From assembly GCF_001905595.1 (NCBI RefSeq), contig NZ_LIXI01000010.1:1-64000 (forward strand): 64,000 nucleotides of DNA, written 5' to 3'. Under the pieces are notes generated by a model. It was not told the DNA's origin and did no database searches. It worked only from the letters and a program-made list of their open reading frames with translations. This stretch comes from Streptomyces sp. CB00316. Lineage in GTDB: Bacteria > Actinomycetota > Actinomycetes > Streptomycetales > Streptomycetaceae. Within the stretch, counting starts at the first letter, position 1, and each line of letters starts with the position of its first letter. Of the stretch, positions 54,668 through 63,768 are shown piece by piece. The position numbers and the translations under genes were made by a program.

Positions 54668-55447
54668 TCAGAGGTCCAGGTCCACCACCACCGGCGCGTG
54701 GTCGGACGCGCCCTTGCCCTTGCGCTCCTCGCGGTCGACGTAGCTGTCCTTGACCACGGCGGTGAACGCGGGGTTGCCGAAGGTCAGGTCGATCCGCATG
54801 CCCTTGTTCTTCGGGAAGCGCAGCTCCCGGTAGTCCCAGAAGGTGTACGCGCGGTCGTACTTGAGCGGGCGGGGCAGTACCTCGCCCAGCCCCTCCCCCT
54901 CCAGGGCCGCGAGAGCCGCGCGCTCGGCCGGCGTCACATGCGTGGCGCCCACGAAGAGCTCCGGGTCCCAGACGTCCTCGTCGGTCGGGGCCACGTTGAA
55001 GTCGCCCAGGACCGCGAATGGCAGGGCTCCCGCCGCGTCGGCCGCCACGGCCTTCCGCAGGGCCTCCAGCCAGGCCAGCTTGTACGCGTAGTGGTCGTGC
55101 TCGACCTCCCGGCCGTTGGGGACGTAGACCGACCAGAGGCGCAGCGGGCCGCAGGTCGCGGAGATCGCGCGGGGCTCCTGCACCCCCTCGTACTCCGGGC
55201 CGCCGGGCAGGCCGGTGACGACATCGGTGAGGCCGACCCGGGAGAGCAGCGCGACCCCGTTCCACCGGCCGGTGGCGTTGACCGCGGATTCGTAGCCCGC
55301 CTCGCGCAGGGCTTCGGCGGGGAACTGCTCGGCCGTGCACTTGGTCTCCTGGATGCACAGCACATCGGTGCCGCTGCTCTCCAGCCAGGCCAGGAGCCTC
55401 GGCAGCCGGGCGGTGATCGAATTGACGTTATAGGTCGCGATGCGCAT
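54668..55447 (-). CDS. xth: Exodeoxyribonuclease III
   Basis: 259-aa AP endonuclease/3'-5' exonuclease for base-excision repair. Conserved parts: MRIATYNVNSITARLPRLLAW, IQETKCT (metal Glu), LSRVGL, SVYVPNGREVEHDHYAYKLA, VLGDFNVAPTDEDVWDP and the C-terminal GASDHAPVVVDLDL with catalytic Asp/His. The start at ATG 55447 gives the exact family N-terminus. It lies 42 bp from the MBL-fold gene on the same strand, and the two may form a short transcription unit. Confidence 0.95.
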   Translation of the reverse strand: MRIATYNVNSITARLPRLLAWLESSGTDVLCIQETKCTAEQFPAEALREAGYESAVNATGRWNGVALLSRVGLTDVVTGLPGGPEYEGVQEPRAISATCGPLRLWSVYVPNGREVEHDHYAYKLAWLEALRKAVAADAAGALPFAVLGDFNVAPTDEDVWDPELFVGATHVTPAERAALAALEGEGLGEVLPRPLKYDRAYTFWDYRELRFPKNKGMRIDLTFGNPAFTAVVKDSYVDREERKGKGASDHAPVVVDLDL

Positions 55448-55489
55448 GGCAGCCAACCTAGCGGCTCCCACTGACAGCGGCCGCCGGGC

Positions 55490-56143
55490 TCACAGCTCCG
55501 TGACGCCGCCCGGGGCCAGCCGACCGTGGTCCGCGCCGCCGAGGGCGCCGATCTGGCTGTCGTAGATCGGCCGCGCGAGGTCCGTCAGCAGGGCGTCGTG
55601 GACGTCGATCGCGCGGCGCGGCTTCACCTCGCGTACGTAGTCGATGACCTCGGAGATCTTGCTCCAGGGGGCCATCACGGGCAGCAGCAGGGTGTCCACG
55701 GGACGCTCGGGGACGGTGAGCGCGTCGCCGGGGTGGAAGACCGAACCTGCCACCAGGAAACCGACGTTGGTGATCCTCGGGATGTCCGGGTGGATCACCG
55801 CGTGCAGCTCCCCGTGCACGGTGACGTCGAACCCGGCCGCCGAGAACGCGTCACCGTCGCCCACCGTGTGCACGCGCCCCGGGAAGGCGGCCGAGAGCCG
55901 GTCGGCGACGCTGCGCAGGGTCCAGATCTCGGCCGCCGGGTTCGCCTCCAGGCCCGCCCGCAGCCTGGCCTCGTCGAAGTGGTCCGGGTGCTCGTGCGTG
56001 ACCAGGAGGACGTCGGCGCCGAGGGCCGCGTCGTCCTCGGAGAATCCGCCCGGGTCGATGACCAGGACGCGCCCCTCCTTCTCGATCCGCACGCAGGAGT
56101 GGGTCTTCTTGGTGAGCGTGAGTGGCTGAGGCGATGCGTTCAT
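55490..56143 (-). CDS. MBL-fold metallo-hydrolase (UlaG-like)
   Basis: 217-aa metallo-beta-lactamase-fold protein with the zinc motif VLLVTHEHPDHFD (HxHxDH, residues ~48-58), then GELHAVIHPDIP and DGDAFSAAGFDVTVHGE. The family includes hydrolases of lactones and phosphodiesters, and no substrate is evident. The ATG at 56143 is chosen, as MNASPQPLTLTKKTHSCVRI fits the family's start. It lies between the pcaDC fusion gene and xth on the same strand, with 12 bp to the pcaDC stop at 56156. Confidence 0.85.
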   Translation of the reverse strand: MNASPQPLTLTKKTHSCVRIEKEGRVLVIDPGGFSEDDAALGADVLLVTHEHPDHFDEARLRAGLEANPAAEIWTLRSVADRLSAAFPGRVHTVGDGDAFSAAGFDVTVHGELHAVIHPDIPRITNVGFLVAGSVFHPGDALTVPERPVDTLLLPVMAPWSKISEVIDYVREVKPRRAIDVHDALLTDLARPIYDSQIGALGGADHGRLAPGGVTEL

Positions 56144-56155
56144 GGCTCCATCCTG

Positions 56156-57703
56156 CTACGCGGGCGGGGTGGTTTCCTCCTGGATCACGGACTGCGCGAT
56201 CGTGAAGGCGGCGCCGGCCGCCGGGATGCCGCAGTAGACGGCGGTCTGGAGGAGAACCTCCTTGATCTCGGCCGGCGTCAGGCCGTTGCGCAGGGCGGCG
56301 CGGGTGTGCGCGGCCAGGCCCTCCAGGTGGCCGGAGGCGACGAGCGCGGTGAGCGTGACGCAGCTGCGGGTACGGCGGTCGAGCCCGTCCCGGCTCCAGG
56401 CCTCGCCCCACTCGTACCGGGTGACCAGCTCCTGGAAGTCCTCGGTGAACGGGTCGGTGGAGGCGTTCACGGCGTCGACGTGGGCGTCCCCCAGCACCTC
56501 GCGGCGCACCTTCGTGCCGCGTTCGTGGCGGCTCTCCCGCGGGCCCACGGCCTCGGGCGCGTCGGGCGCCGGGGCGATCTCTGCGAGGGGCGCGAACGGG
56601 GTGGCCGGCGTGGCCGGTCCGGGGACGAGCGGCGGTACGGGGGCGGCGGTGGGCGCGTCCTGCCAGGCGGTGGAGAAGTGCGTCAGGAGCAGGTCGCAGA
56701 CGGCGGCGGGCTGCTCGACCGGGGCCAGGTGCGAGGCGCCGGGGACGAGCGCGAGGCGGGCGTCCGGTATCCCGGCGACCAGCGTGCGCGCCTCGGCGGG
56801 GCCGGTGACCTGGTCCTCGGCGCCGACGAGGACCAGCGTCGGGACACCGATCCGGCCCAGGTGGTCACGGATGTCGAACGCCGCCAGCGCCTCGCAGGCC
56901 GCGATGTAGCAGCCGGGGTCGGTGGTGCGGACCATCTGCACGGCCCACTCCACGATGGCGGGCTGCGCGGCGGCGAAGCCGGGGGTGAACCAGCGTTCCG
57001 GCGCAGTGCGGGCCATCGGCTCCAGGCCGTTGGTACGGACGATCACCCCCCGCTGCCGGAACTCGTCGGCCGTGCCGAACCGGGGCGAGGAGGCCACCAG
57101 CGCCAGCGAGGCCACCCGGTGCGGGTGGCGCAGGGCCAGGTCCGCCCCGACGGCCCCGCCGATCGAGCAGCCCGCGTAACCGAACCGCTGGACACCGAGC
57201 CCGTCGAGCGTGGCGATCAGCCGGTCCGCGAGCTCGGCGACGGACGGCGCCGCGTGGGCGGGGGCGCCGCCGTGGCCCGGCAGGTCGTAGCGGAAGACCC
57301 TCCAGTGCTGGGCCAGCTCGGGTATCTGGCGATCCCACATGTGCCACGTCGTCCCCAGGGAGGGCCCGATCACCAGGACCGGGGCGTCCTCAGGACCGTC
57401 GAACCGGTACTGGAGGGTGCGCGGGGCCTCGGCGGCGGGCCGTGGGCTGGAGGGCCGGGGCGAGGGGGGCTGGGGCTGCGGGGCGGGCGCCTGCTCCGCC
57501 GCCGGGGGGTGCGGTGCAGGTGCCGGCAGCTGTACGGGGGTGGCCGGCGGCGCCACGGGCTGCGGGAACCCGGGTCCCATCAGCTGCGGGGCCGCGGGCT
57601 CCGGGGCCGGAGCCGCCAGGAGCGGGGGGCCGGGGTACGGGGCGGGTCCGCCGGGGTGGGGGGCGCGCGGGGGCTGCGGGGTCGTCTCGCTCACTTCGCT
57701 CAC
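56156..57703 (-). CDS. pcaL: Fused 3-oxoadipate enol-lactonase and 4-carboxymuconolactone decarboxylase
   Basis: 515-aa PcaD-PcaC fusion from the beta-ketoadipate pathway: an enol-lactone hydrolase joined to a carboxymuconolactone decarboxylase. The N-terminal ~95 residues are a long Pro/Ala-rich disordered stretch. The alpha/beta hydrolase (residues ~95-350) has oxyanion GPSLGTTWHMWD, nucleophile elbow YAGCSIGG, Asp in VGAEDQVTGP and His in PGASHLAPVEQP. The decarboxylase (residues ~390-510) reads VRREVLGDAHVDAVNASTDP, with SCVTLTALVASGHLEGLA and EIKEVLLQTAVYCGIPAAG. The GTG at 57703 is used, and a second in-frame GTG at 57694 is also possible. No other pca gene is near. Confidence 0.92.
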   Translation of the reverse strand: MSEVSETTPQPPRAPHPGGPAPYPGPPLLAAPAPEPAAPQLMGPGFPQPVAPPATPVQLPAPAPHPPAAEQAPAPQPQPPSPRPSSPRPAAEAPRTLQYRFDGPEDAPVLVIGPSLGTTWHMWDRQIPELAQHWRVFRYDLPGHGGAPAHAAPSVAELADRLIATLDGLGVQRFGYAGCSIGGAVGADLALRHPHRVASLALVASSPRFGTADEFRQRGVIVRTNGLEPMARTAPERWFTPGFAAAQPAIVEWAVQMVRTTDPGCYIAACEALAAFDIRDHLGRIGVPTLVLVGAEDQVTGPAEARTLVAGIPDARLALVPGASHLAPVEQPAAVCDLLLTHFSTAWQDAPTAAPVPPLVPGPATPATPFAPLAEIAPAPDAPEAVGPRESRHERGTKVRREVLGDAHVDAVNASTDPFTEDFQELVTRYEWGEAWSRDGLDRRTRSCVTLTALVASGHLEGLAAHTRAALRNGLTPAEIKEVLLQTAVYCGIPAAGAAFTIAQSVIQEETTPPA

Positions 57704-57739
57704 TCGCTCCAGGTTAGTGAGCGCCCCTCCGGGTCCCGG

Positions 57740-58336
57740 TCAGGGGGTCGCCGCGGAAACGACATAGACGACAGGACTGGCCGGGTCGGTCATGTTGACC
57801 GTGATGGTCTGGGTGGGGCGCGGCTTCTTGTTGGTGTGGGTGACGCTCGCCCAGTCCTCGTTGGGGCTGAAGTACCACCCGGTGATGGCGGTGTCCCGGG
57901 GGCTGATGTTGACCTTCCCGGGCTCCAGGGCGGCGCGGCCGGTGCCGACGCCGGACAGGAAGCGGTCGAGACCGGCGGAGGTCGTCCGGAACTTGGCGTA
58001 CATCCGGCTGGCTTTCCAGTTGTTCGTCTCGTAGTACTGGACCCCGATCCCGTTGCCGGGGATCGGGATCTCGAAGATCCGGCGCTGCATCTTGGAGGGC
58101 CAGCCCTCGCGGAGGCCTACGGCGGCCGCCTCGGCCTCCTTGTCCTTGCCCGAGCGGCGGCTCTGGCCCGCGGAGACGAGGAGGTAGCCCGCCGGGATGC
58201 CGATCAGCAGGACGATGATCGTGGCGGTGATGAACCGCCGCCTGAAGACCTGTCGGGGGCTCTCAGGCGGCTTGCCCCCGCCGTCGCCCGGCGACTCGGA
58301 CTGGGGCGGCGCCACGGGGTGGTCGGCTGCGATCAT
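57740..58336 (-). CDS. Hypothetical single-pass membrane protein (198 aa)
   Basis: Cytoplasmic Pro/Gly-rich head (residues ~1-32), one transmembrane helix (FITATIIVLLIGIPAGYLLV, ~35-54) and an exposed domain (residues ~75-198) with IFEIPIPGNGIGVQYYETNN near the middle, a FSPNEDWASVTHTNKKPRPT stretch and a final VVYVVSAATP. No enzyme motif or lipobox is present. It looks like a Streptomyces-specific surface protein. It lies between the pcaDC fusion and the ROK kinase on the same strand, with no evident link. Confidence 0.7.
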   Translation of the reverse strand: MIAADHPVAPPQSESPGDGGGKPPESPRQVFRRRFITATIIVLLIGIPAGYLLVSAGQSRRSGKDKEAEAAAVGLREGWPSKMQRRIFEIPIPGNGIGVQYYETNNWKASRMYAKFRTTSAGLDRFLSGVGTGRAALEPGKVNISPRDTAITGWYFSPNEDWASVTHTNKKPRPTQTITVNMTDPASPVVYVVSAATP

Positions 58337-58470
58337 GATCAGGAGGTCCCTCGTGCTGCGGAGCGGAGTACGTCAGGCGCAAAGGCCGGTCGGGTACGGA
58401 GTCGGGTACAGGGTCGGGTACGGGTCCGAAAGCGCGTACGGAGCTGAGACGCCGGGCGGGCCGTCGCGGT

Positions 58471-59637
58471 TCAGTCGACCGTGCGGGTCGAACGGGTGTT
58501 GCGGATGGTGCTCGCCGCCTGGTCGTAGATCTGCGCGTACCGCTCGTACCGCTCGACGCGGCGCCGGTTGGCCCGGCGGAAACGGCGGGCCACCAGCCTG
58601 GCGAGGTCCGCGGCGCCGACCATACCCGCCTCGGGGCCCAGCTGCGCCTTGGCGATGCGGGCCTCGGGGCGGTAGCCGCGGCCGGTGAGGTGGCGCTTGA
58701 AGGCGTCCCGGGCGGGGCCGATCAGGAGGTCGTCGGCGGCGCTGACGCCGCCTCCGATGACGAAGCAGGACGGATCGAGCGCGGCGGCCAGGTTGGCGAT
58801 GCCGACGCCGAGCCACTGGCCGATGTCCTGGAGGAGCTCGATGCACATGGCATCGCCCTCGCGGGCCAGTTCGGTGATGAGGGGGCCGGTGATGTCGGAG
58901 ACGTTGCCCTTCACCCGGTCCAGCAGATAGTGGGCGACCGGGGATTCGGCGGCGGCCAGCTCCCTGGCCTCGCGGACCAGGGCGTTGCCCGAGCTGTACT
59001 GCTCCCAGCAGCCCCGGTTGCCGCAGGGGCAGCGGTGGCCCGAGGGCACGACCTGCATGTGGCCGAACTCGCCGGCGACGCCGTACTTGCCGCGCTTGAC
59101 CTGGCCGTCCTCCAGGATCGCGCCACCGATCCCCGTACCGAGCGTGATCATGACGAGGTGGTCCTCGCCGCGGCCCGCTCCGAAGCGCCACTCCGCCCAG
59201 GCGGCGGTGTTGGCGTCGTTGTCGACCATGACGGGGACGACGAGGCGGGAGGCGATGGCGTCACGCAGAGGTTCGTCGCGCCAGGCGAGGTGCGGGGCGA
59301 ACAGGACCTTGGAGCGGTCGGCGTCCACCCAGCCCGCCGCGCCGATGCCCACCGCGTGGACGTCGTGCCGGTCGGAGAGGTCCAGGACCAGTTCGACGAT
59401 GGTGTCCTCGACGACCTTGGGGCTCTTGGACTTGTCGGGGGTCTCGGTGCGCAGCTGTTCCAGGATGGTGCCGTCGGCGTCGACGACGCCCGCCATCACC
59501 TTCGTACCGCCGATGTCGATCCCGACCGTGGGGACGCGGGGGGCGGTGAGGTGCGAGCGGCGTTCCTTGGTGCCGACGGTCTTGAGGACGGTGGCGCGGG
59601 CGGAGCCGCGGTCTGCGAAGTCGCGGTACGTGCTCAT
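58471..59637 (-). CDS. ROK-family sugar kinase (glucokinase-like)
   Basis: 388-aa kinase that phosphorylates a hexose, plausibly glucose, with ATP. Motifs: VGIDIGGTKVMAGVVDADGT near residue 37 (phosphate loop), VPVMVDNDANTAAWAEWRFG near residue 135, TLGTGIGGAILEDG, and the ROK zinc signature GHRCPCGNRGCWEQYSSG near residue 205. A basic C-terminal tail reads RRFRRANRRRVERYERYAQI. The N-terminal ~35 residues precede the kinase fold. The ATG at 59637 is used. It lies 134 bp past the ABC-transporter gene set and may be a separate unit. Confidence 0.88.
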   Translation of the reverse strand: MSTYRDFADRGSARATVLKTVGTKERRSHLTAPRVPTVGIDIGGTKVMAGVVDADGTILEQLRTETPDKSKSPKVVEDTIVELVLDLSDRHDVHAVGIGAAGWVDADRSKVLFAPHLAWRDEPLRDAIASRLVVPVMVDNDANTAAWAEWRFGAGRGEDHLVMITLGTGIGGAILEDGQVKRGKYGVAGEFGHMQVVPSGHRCPCGNRGCWEQYSSGNALVREARELAAAESPVAHYLLDRVKGNVSDITGPLITELAREGDAMCIELLQDIGQWLGVGIANLAAALDPSCFVIGGGVSAADDLLIGPARDAFKRHLTGRGYRPEARIAKAQLGPEAGMVGAADLARLVARRFRRANRRRVERYERYAQIYDQAASTIRNTRSTRTVD

Positions 59638-59771
59638 CGTCCCTGCGGGGTCTGGGGGGCCGGTCGCCTCTCGCGCCCGGCGGCGGACGGCGCCCGCCGC
59701 GCCCGATTCTGCCACTGCCGGGCCCCTGCGACCGCTGGGTGGGGGTGGGCCGCGCCGGGGCGGGTCGTCGG

Positions 59772-60626
59772 TCAGGGGGTGTCGTCGGTCGCGGCGGGAC
59801 CGCCCGGGAGGGTGGGGGTAGGGGTGCGTTCCAGCTCGTGGCTGAGCTCCTCCAGCTCGCTGCCGCCCGCCATCTGACGTGTCAGTTCGTCCAGCGTGAC
59901 GTCGTCCTTGGTGTGGCTGCCGGACATCGCCCCGCGCTTGAGGAGGACGAACCGGTCGCCGACGAGGTGGGCGTGGTGCGGGTTGTGGGTGATGAGGACC
60001 ACGCCGAGGCCGGCGTCGCGCGCGGCCGCCACGTACTTGAGCACCACCCCGGACTGCTTGACACCGAGGGCGGCGGTCGGCTCGTCGAGGACGAGGACCT
60101 TGGCGCCGAAGTAGACGGCGCGGGCGATCGCCACGCACTGGCGCTCACCGCCGGAGAGGGTGCCGATGGGCTGGTCGACGTCGCGCAGGTCGATGCCCAT
60201 GCGGAGGAGCTCCGTACGGGTCGTCCCGCGCATCTTCCGGACGTCGAGGCGCTTGAAGGGGCCGAAGCCAATGGTGGGTTCGGAGCCGAGGAAGAAGTTC
60301 CGCCAGACCGGCATCAGGGGGACGACGGCGAGGTCCTGGTAGACGGTGGCGATGCCCCGGTCCAGCGCGTCGCGAGGGTTGGCGAGCATCGTCTCCTCCC
60401 CCTCGATCAGGAACCGGCCGGCGTCGTGCCGGTGCAGCCCCGCGATGATCTTGATGAGGGTGGACTTTCCGGCGCCGTTGTCGCCGAGGACGCAGGTGAT
60501 CTCGCCCGCGTGGACCTCCAGCGAGACGTGTTCCAGGGCTTTGATGTTGCCGTAGAACTTCGATACGTCGTCCAGCTCGACGAGGGGGCCGGCGGTCTTC
60601 TCGGTAGTGTCAGAAGTGGCCGTCAT
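59772..60626 (-). CDS. Sugar ABC transporter ATP-binding protein (single-domain)
   Basis: 284-aa ATPase with Walker A GDNGAGKST near residue 48, signature LSGGERQCVAIARAVY near residue 158, Walker B VLVLDEPTAALG near residue 176 and H-loop VLITHNPHHA. The D-N-G-A-G-K-S-T P-loop is typical of the carbohydrate (RbsA/XylG/FrcA) family. Those proteins usually carry two ATPase domains of ~500 aa, so this is a half-size member that must dimerise. The ATG at 60626 overlaps the permease stop (ATGA). It exports nothing and powers uptake through the permease gene next door. Confidence 0.88.
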   Translation of the reverse strand: MTATSDTTEKTAGPLVELDDVSKFYGNIKALEHVSLEVHAGEITCVLGDNGAGKSTLIKIIAGLHRHDAGRFLIEGEETMLANPRDALDRGIATVYQDLAVVPLMPVWRNFFLGSEPTIGFGPFKRLDVRKMRGTTRTELLRMGIDLRDVDQPIGTLSGGERQCVAIARAVYFGAKVLVLDEPTAALGVKQSGVVLKYVAAARDAGLGVVLITHNPHHAHLVGDRFVLLKRGAMSGSHTKDDVTLDELTRQMAGGSELEELSHELERTPTPTLPGGPAATDDTP

Positions 60627-61678
60627 GACGTCGCCTCCGCGCGCTTGCGCACCCACGCGTTGAGCAGGGTGGCCAGGAGCAGCATCGCTCCCAGGAAGAA
60701 TTTGAACCAGTCCGGGTTCCACTCGGCGTACACGATGCCCTTGCTGGTCATGCCGAAGATGAAGGCACCGACCGCCGAGCCGATCGCGGAGCCGTAACCG
60801 CCGGTGATCAGGCAGCCGCCGATGACGGCCGCGATGATGTACGTCAGCTCGTTGCCGACGCCTTCGCCGGACTGGACGACGTCGTAGCTGAAGAGCAGGT
60901 GCTGGCCGGAGATCCAGGCGGCGAAGGCGACACCGAGGTAGAGCCCGATCTTCGTACGGATGACGGGGACGCCGACCGCGCGGGCGGCATCCGCCTCGCC
61001 GCCGACGGCGAAGATCCAGTTGCCGAAGCGGGTACGGAGCAGGATCCAGGTGGCGAGCGCGACGAGCGCCACCCACCACAGGATCGTCACCTTGTACTCG
61101 ACGCCGCCGAGGGTCAGCGTCGAGGCGAACAGGGCCCGGGCGGACTCGAAGCCCTCCATGTCGCCGATGGCCTTGGTGGAGACCGTGCCGCTGATCAGCT
61201 TGGTGAAGCCGAGGTTCAGGCCGGTGAGCATCAGGAACGTACCGAGCGTGATGATGAAGCTCGGCAGTTTGGTGCGGGTCAGCACGAACCCGTTGAACGC
61301 GCCGATGGCGAGCGTGACCAGCAGCGACACGAAGACGCCGACCCAGACGTTGGCCGTCATCCGGTAGCTGAACATCGAGGAGATCAGCGCGGAGCTGGTC
61401 ACCAGGACACCGGCGGAGAGGTCGAACTCGCCGCCGATCATCAGCAGCGCGACCGGGGCGGCCATGATGCCGAGGACGGAGGCCGCGTACAGCACGGTGC
61501 CGAAACTGGAGGCCTGGAGGAAGCTGTCGGCGACGATCGCGAAGAAGAGGAAGACGGCCGCCGCGCCGACGACCGAGCCGAGCTCGGGGCGGCTGAGCAG
61601 CTTGCGCAGCGGCGAGGTGCGTACGAGGCGCTCGTCCACCTCCGCCGGCTTCTGCGGGGCGGCGGTGGAGCCGCTCAT
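60623..61678 (-). CDS. Sugar ABC transporter permease
   Basis: 351-aa membrane protein with about 9-10 hydrophobic segments, matching the RbsC/XylH-type permeases. Useful segments: GIMAAPVALLMIGGEFDLSA with VGVFVSLLVTLAIGAFNGFV, and GFESARALFAS. It overlaps both neighbouring genes by 4 bp (ATGA), giving the order binding protein, permease, ATPase on the minus strand. Inositol, ribose or xylose would fit. The adjacent GntR and IolG-like genes favour an inositol or related polyol. Confidence 0.9.
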   Translation of the reverse strand: MSGSTAAPQKPAEVDERLVRTSPLRKLLSRPELGSVVGAAAVFLFFAIVADSFLQASSFGTVLYAASVLGIMAAPVALLMIGGEFDLSAGVLVTSSALISSMFSYRMTANVWVGVFVSLLVTLAIGAFNGFVLTRTKLPSFIITLGTFLMLTGLNLGFTKLISGTVSTKAIGDMEGFESARALFASTLTLGGVEYKVTILWWVALVALATWILLRTRFGNWIFAVGGEADAARAVGVPVIRTKIGLYLGVAFAAWISGQHLLFSYDVVQSGEGVGNELTYIIAAVIGGCLITGGYGSAIGSAVGAFIFGMTSKGIVYAEWNPDWFKFFLGAMLLLATLLNAWVRKRAEATS

Positions 61679-62679
61679 CGGGTGCCCCGCTTGGTGTAGT
61701 CGGCCAGGGCGTCCGCGTCGTCCTTGGTGATGATCTGCGGGCCGGTCAGGACGGGCAGGCCGCCGCCGAGGACGTTGCGGTTGTAGCGGTGGAGCCAGAG
61801 CAGGTCCACGGCCTCGTACCCCTGGAGGTAGGGCTGCTGGTCGACGGCGAAGCCGAGCTTGTCGGTCTGGAGGCCGGTGGCGACCTTGGCGTTGAGGTCG
61901 AAGGTGTCGATCTCGGCCTTGCTGCCCGCCGTCTGCTTGGCCTGCACGGCGGCGTCGGCGAAGGGCGCGCCGAGGGTGACGACCGCGTCGATGCTCTTGT
62001 CGGACTGGAGCTTGGCCTCGATGGACGCGGTGACGTCGGGCATGTTCGTGCCGTCGACGTACAGGTTCTGCAGCGTGCCGTCGAAGGTCTTCTTCGCCCC
62101 GGCGCAGCGCTGCTCGTGGCCCACGTTGCCCTGCTCGTGCAGGACGCAGAGGACCTTCTTGCGGTCCCGCTTGTCGAGCTCGTCGCCGACGGCCTCACCG
62201 GCGATCGACTCGTCCTGGCCGATGTGGGCCAGGGCGCCGAACTCCTTGGACTCGGCGGAGCCGGAGTTCACCGTGATGACCGGGATGCCCGCCTTGACGG
62301 CCTTGCCGATCACGGCCTTCATGGCGTCGGGCTTGGCCAGCGAGACGATCAGCCCGTCGACCTTCTTGTCGATCGCGGTCTGGACGAGCTGGGCCTGCTG
62401 GTTGGCCTCGTCGTTGTGCGAGTAGAGGAAGTTGATGTTGTCCTTGACTGCGGCCTGCTCGGCGCCCTTCTGGACGATGTCCCAGAAGGTGTCGCCGTCG
62501 CCCGAGTGGGTGACCATGGCGAAGGTCCAGCGGGGCGTGTTCACCGCGGCCCGGCCCCCGGCGGCCTCAGCCGCGCGCTCTTCAGCCCGCTTGCCGCCGG
62601 TGCTGCTGCATCCTGCGGCTGCCAGCACCACTGCCAGGACGGCGCCCAGCGCGCGTACCCCTGTCCGAACCCTTGCCAC
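61675..62679 (-). CDS. Sugar-binding lipoprotein (periplasmic-binding-protein family 4-type)
   Basis: 334-aa lipoprotein. The signal ends in LAAAGCSSTGG with the lipidated Cys near residue 24. The mature part has the ribose-binding-type Rossmann repeats: FAMVTHSGDGDTFWDIVQKG, AIDKKVDGLIVSLAKPDA, GIPVITVNSGS and DAVVTLGAPFADAAVQA. GTG 62679 is chosen because it begins a compact lipoprotein leader (VARVRTGVRALGAVLAVVLA). It forms the first gene of the transporter operon. The ligand is probably a monosaccharide or inositol-like polyol. Confidence 0.9.
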   Translation of the reverse strand: MARVRTGVRALGAVLAVVLAAAGCSSTGGKRAEERAAEAAGGRAAVNTPRWTFAMVTHSGDGDTFWDIVQKGAEQAAVKDNINFLYSHNDEANQQAQLVQTAIDKKVDGLIVSLAKPDAMKAVIGKAVKAGIPVITVNSGSAESKEFGALAHIGQDESIAGEAVGDELDKRDRKKVLCVLHEQGNVGHEQRCAGAKKTFDGTLQNLYVDGTNMPDVTASIEAKLQSDKSIDAVVTLGAPFADAAVQAKQTAGSKAEIDTFDLNAKVATGLQTDKLGFAVDQQPYLQGYEAVDLLWLHRYNRNVLGGGLPVLTGPQIITKDDADALADYTKRGTR

Positions 62680-62991
62680 GACGCCGTGCCCTTCTACTGC
62701 TGCTCGCTGTGCGCTTGATCGGGCCGGGGAGTGTACGGGGCCCCGGACCGGCTGCCCAGTATCCCCGAGCCCTGCCCGCTCCCGCCCGGGGGGCGCCTTC
62801 CAGCCCGTGCGGGGTGCCACCTCCAGCCCGTCCGGCGCTTGAGGACGGACCCGTCGATGTGGGCGCCGGTCGCCCTCGGGGGAGCCCGTGCCCCAGGAAT
62901 CCTCTGCCTGCGGGCTCACCGGCGCAAGGGTTCCGCCCTCGAACGCCGGACGGGCTTGATCGGGCACCCCGGAAGGGCTGGATCAGGCGGC
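62680..62991. other. Intergenic gap between GntR and the transporter
   Basis: About 310 bp. The transporter promoter should be here on the minus strand, and no operator copy of the TTTGTC type was found in it. GC-rich inverted words occur near 62760-62850 but no convincing terminator. No gene is supported. Confidence 0.45.
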
Positions 62992-63750
62992 TCAGGCGCG
63001 CACCAACAGCTGGAACTCGAACGCGTAGCGCGACGCGCGGTAGACGTGGGAGCCGAACTCGACCGCACGACCCGTGTCGTCGTACGTCGTCCGCTCCATG
63101 GTGAGCAGCGGCGCCCCCGGCTCCTCGTCCAGGGCCCGGGCCTCCCCCGCCGTGGCGGCGCGGGCGCCGACGGACTGTCGGGCGCTGTGCAGGGTGATGC
63201 CCGAGGCCCGCATCATCCGGTAGAGCCCGGTGGACTCCAGCTCCCGCCCCGTGAGGGCGAGCAGGTCCGGGGGGAGGTGGTTGCGCAGGAGGGCCATCGG
63301 CTCGTCGTGGGCGTAGCGCAGCCGCTCGACGAGGTGGACCTCGGTGCCCTCGGCGACACCGAGGGCGGCGGCGATCTCGGCGGTGGCCGGTTCCATGGTG
63401 GTACGCAAAACCCTGGTGGCGGGGCGCTGGCCGGCCGCCTCCAGGTCGTCGTAGAGCGAGCTGAGCTCCAGCGGGCGGCGGACCTGGCTGTGCACGACCT
63501 GAGTGCCGACACCCCGGCGGCGGACCATCAGCCCTTTGTCGACGAGCGACTGGATGGCCTGGCGGACGGTGGGCCGGGAGAGGCCGAGCCGGGCGGCGAG
63601 CTCGATCTCGTTGCCGAGCAGGGTGCCGGGGGTCAGCCGGCCCTGTTCGACGGCGGCCTCCAGTTGCTGCGCCAGCTGGAAGTAGAGCGGCACCGGGCTG
63701 GTGCGGTCCACGCTCAGCGGCAGCGGCTGTTCGGCTCCTTGTACGGTCAC
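62992..63750 (-). CDS. GntR-family regulator with UTRA domain
   Basis: 252-aa repressor. The winged HTH of GntR type covers residues ~20-85: PVPLYFQLAQQLEAAVEQGR, then LTPGTLLGNEIELAARLGLS and RPTVRQAIQSLVDKGLMVRR. The UTRA ligand-binding domain follows (residues ~105-245, RVLRTTMEPATAEIAAALGV, YDDTGRAVEFGSHVYRASRY). Members bind sugar phosphates, amino sugars or inositol derivatives. It is divergent from an IolG-like gene, and the palindromes at 63769 and 63797 are its likely targets. The GTG at 63750 is used. Confidence 0.92.
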   Translation of the reverse strand: MTVQGAEQPLPLSVDRTSPVPLYFQLAQQLEAAVEQGRLTPGTLLGNEIELAARLGLSRPTVRQAIQSLVDKGLMVRRRGVGTQVVHSQVRRPLELSSLYDDLEAAGQRPATRVLRTTMEPATAEIAAALGVAEGTEVHLVERLRYAHDEPMALLRNHLPPDLLALTGRELESTGLYRMMRASGITLHSARQSVGARAATAGEARALDEEPGAPLLTMERTTYDDTGRAVEFGSHVYRASRYAFEFQLLVRA

Positions 63751-63768
63751 GCGGCGAGCCTAGTTCGA

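Noticed and set aside
55526..58447. Plus-strand open frame of about 970 codons
   Set aside because: Antisense to the MBL, pcaL and hypothetical genes. Composition is typical of a GC-rich shadow and no domain is seen.
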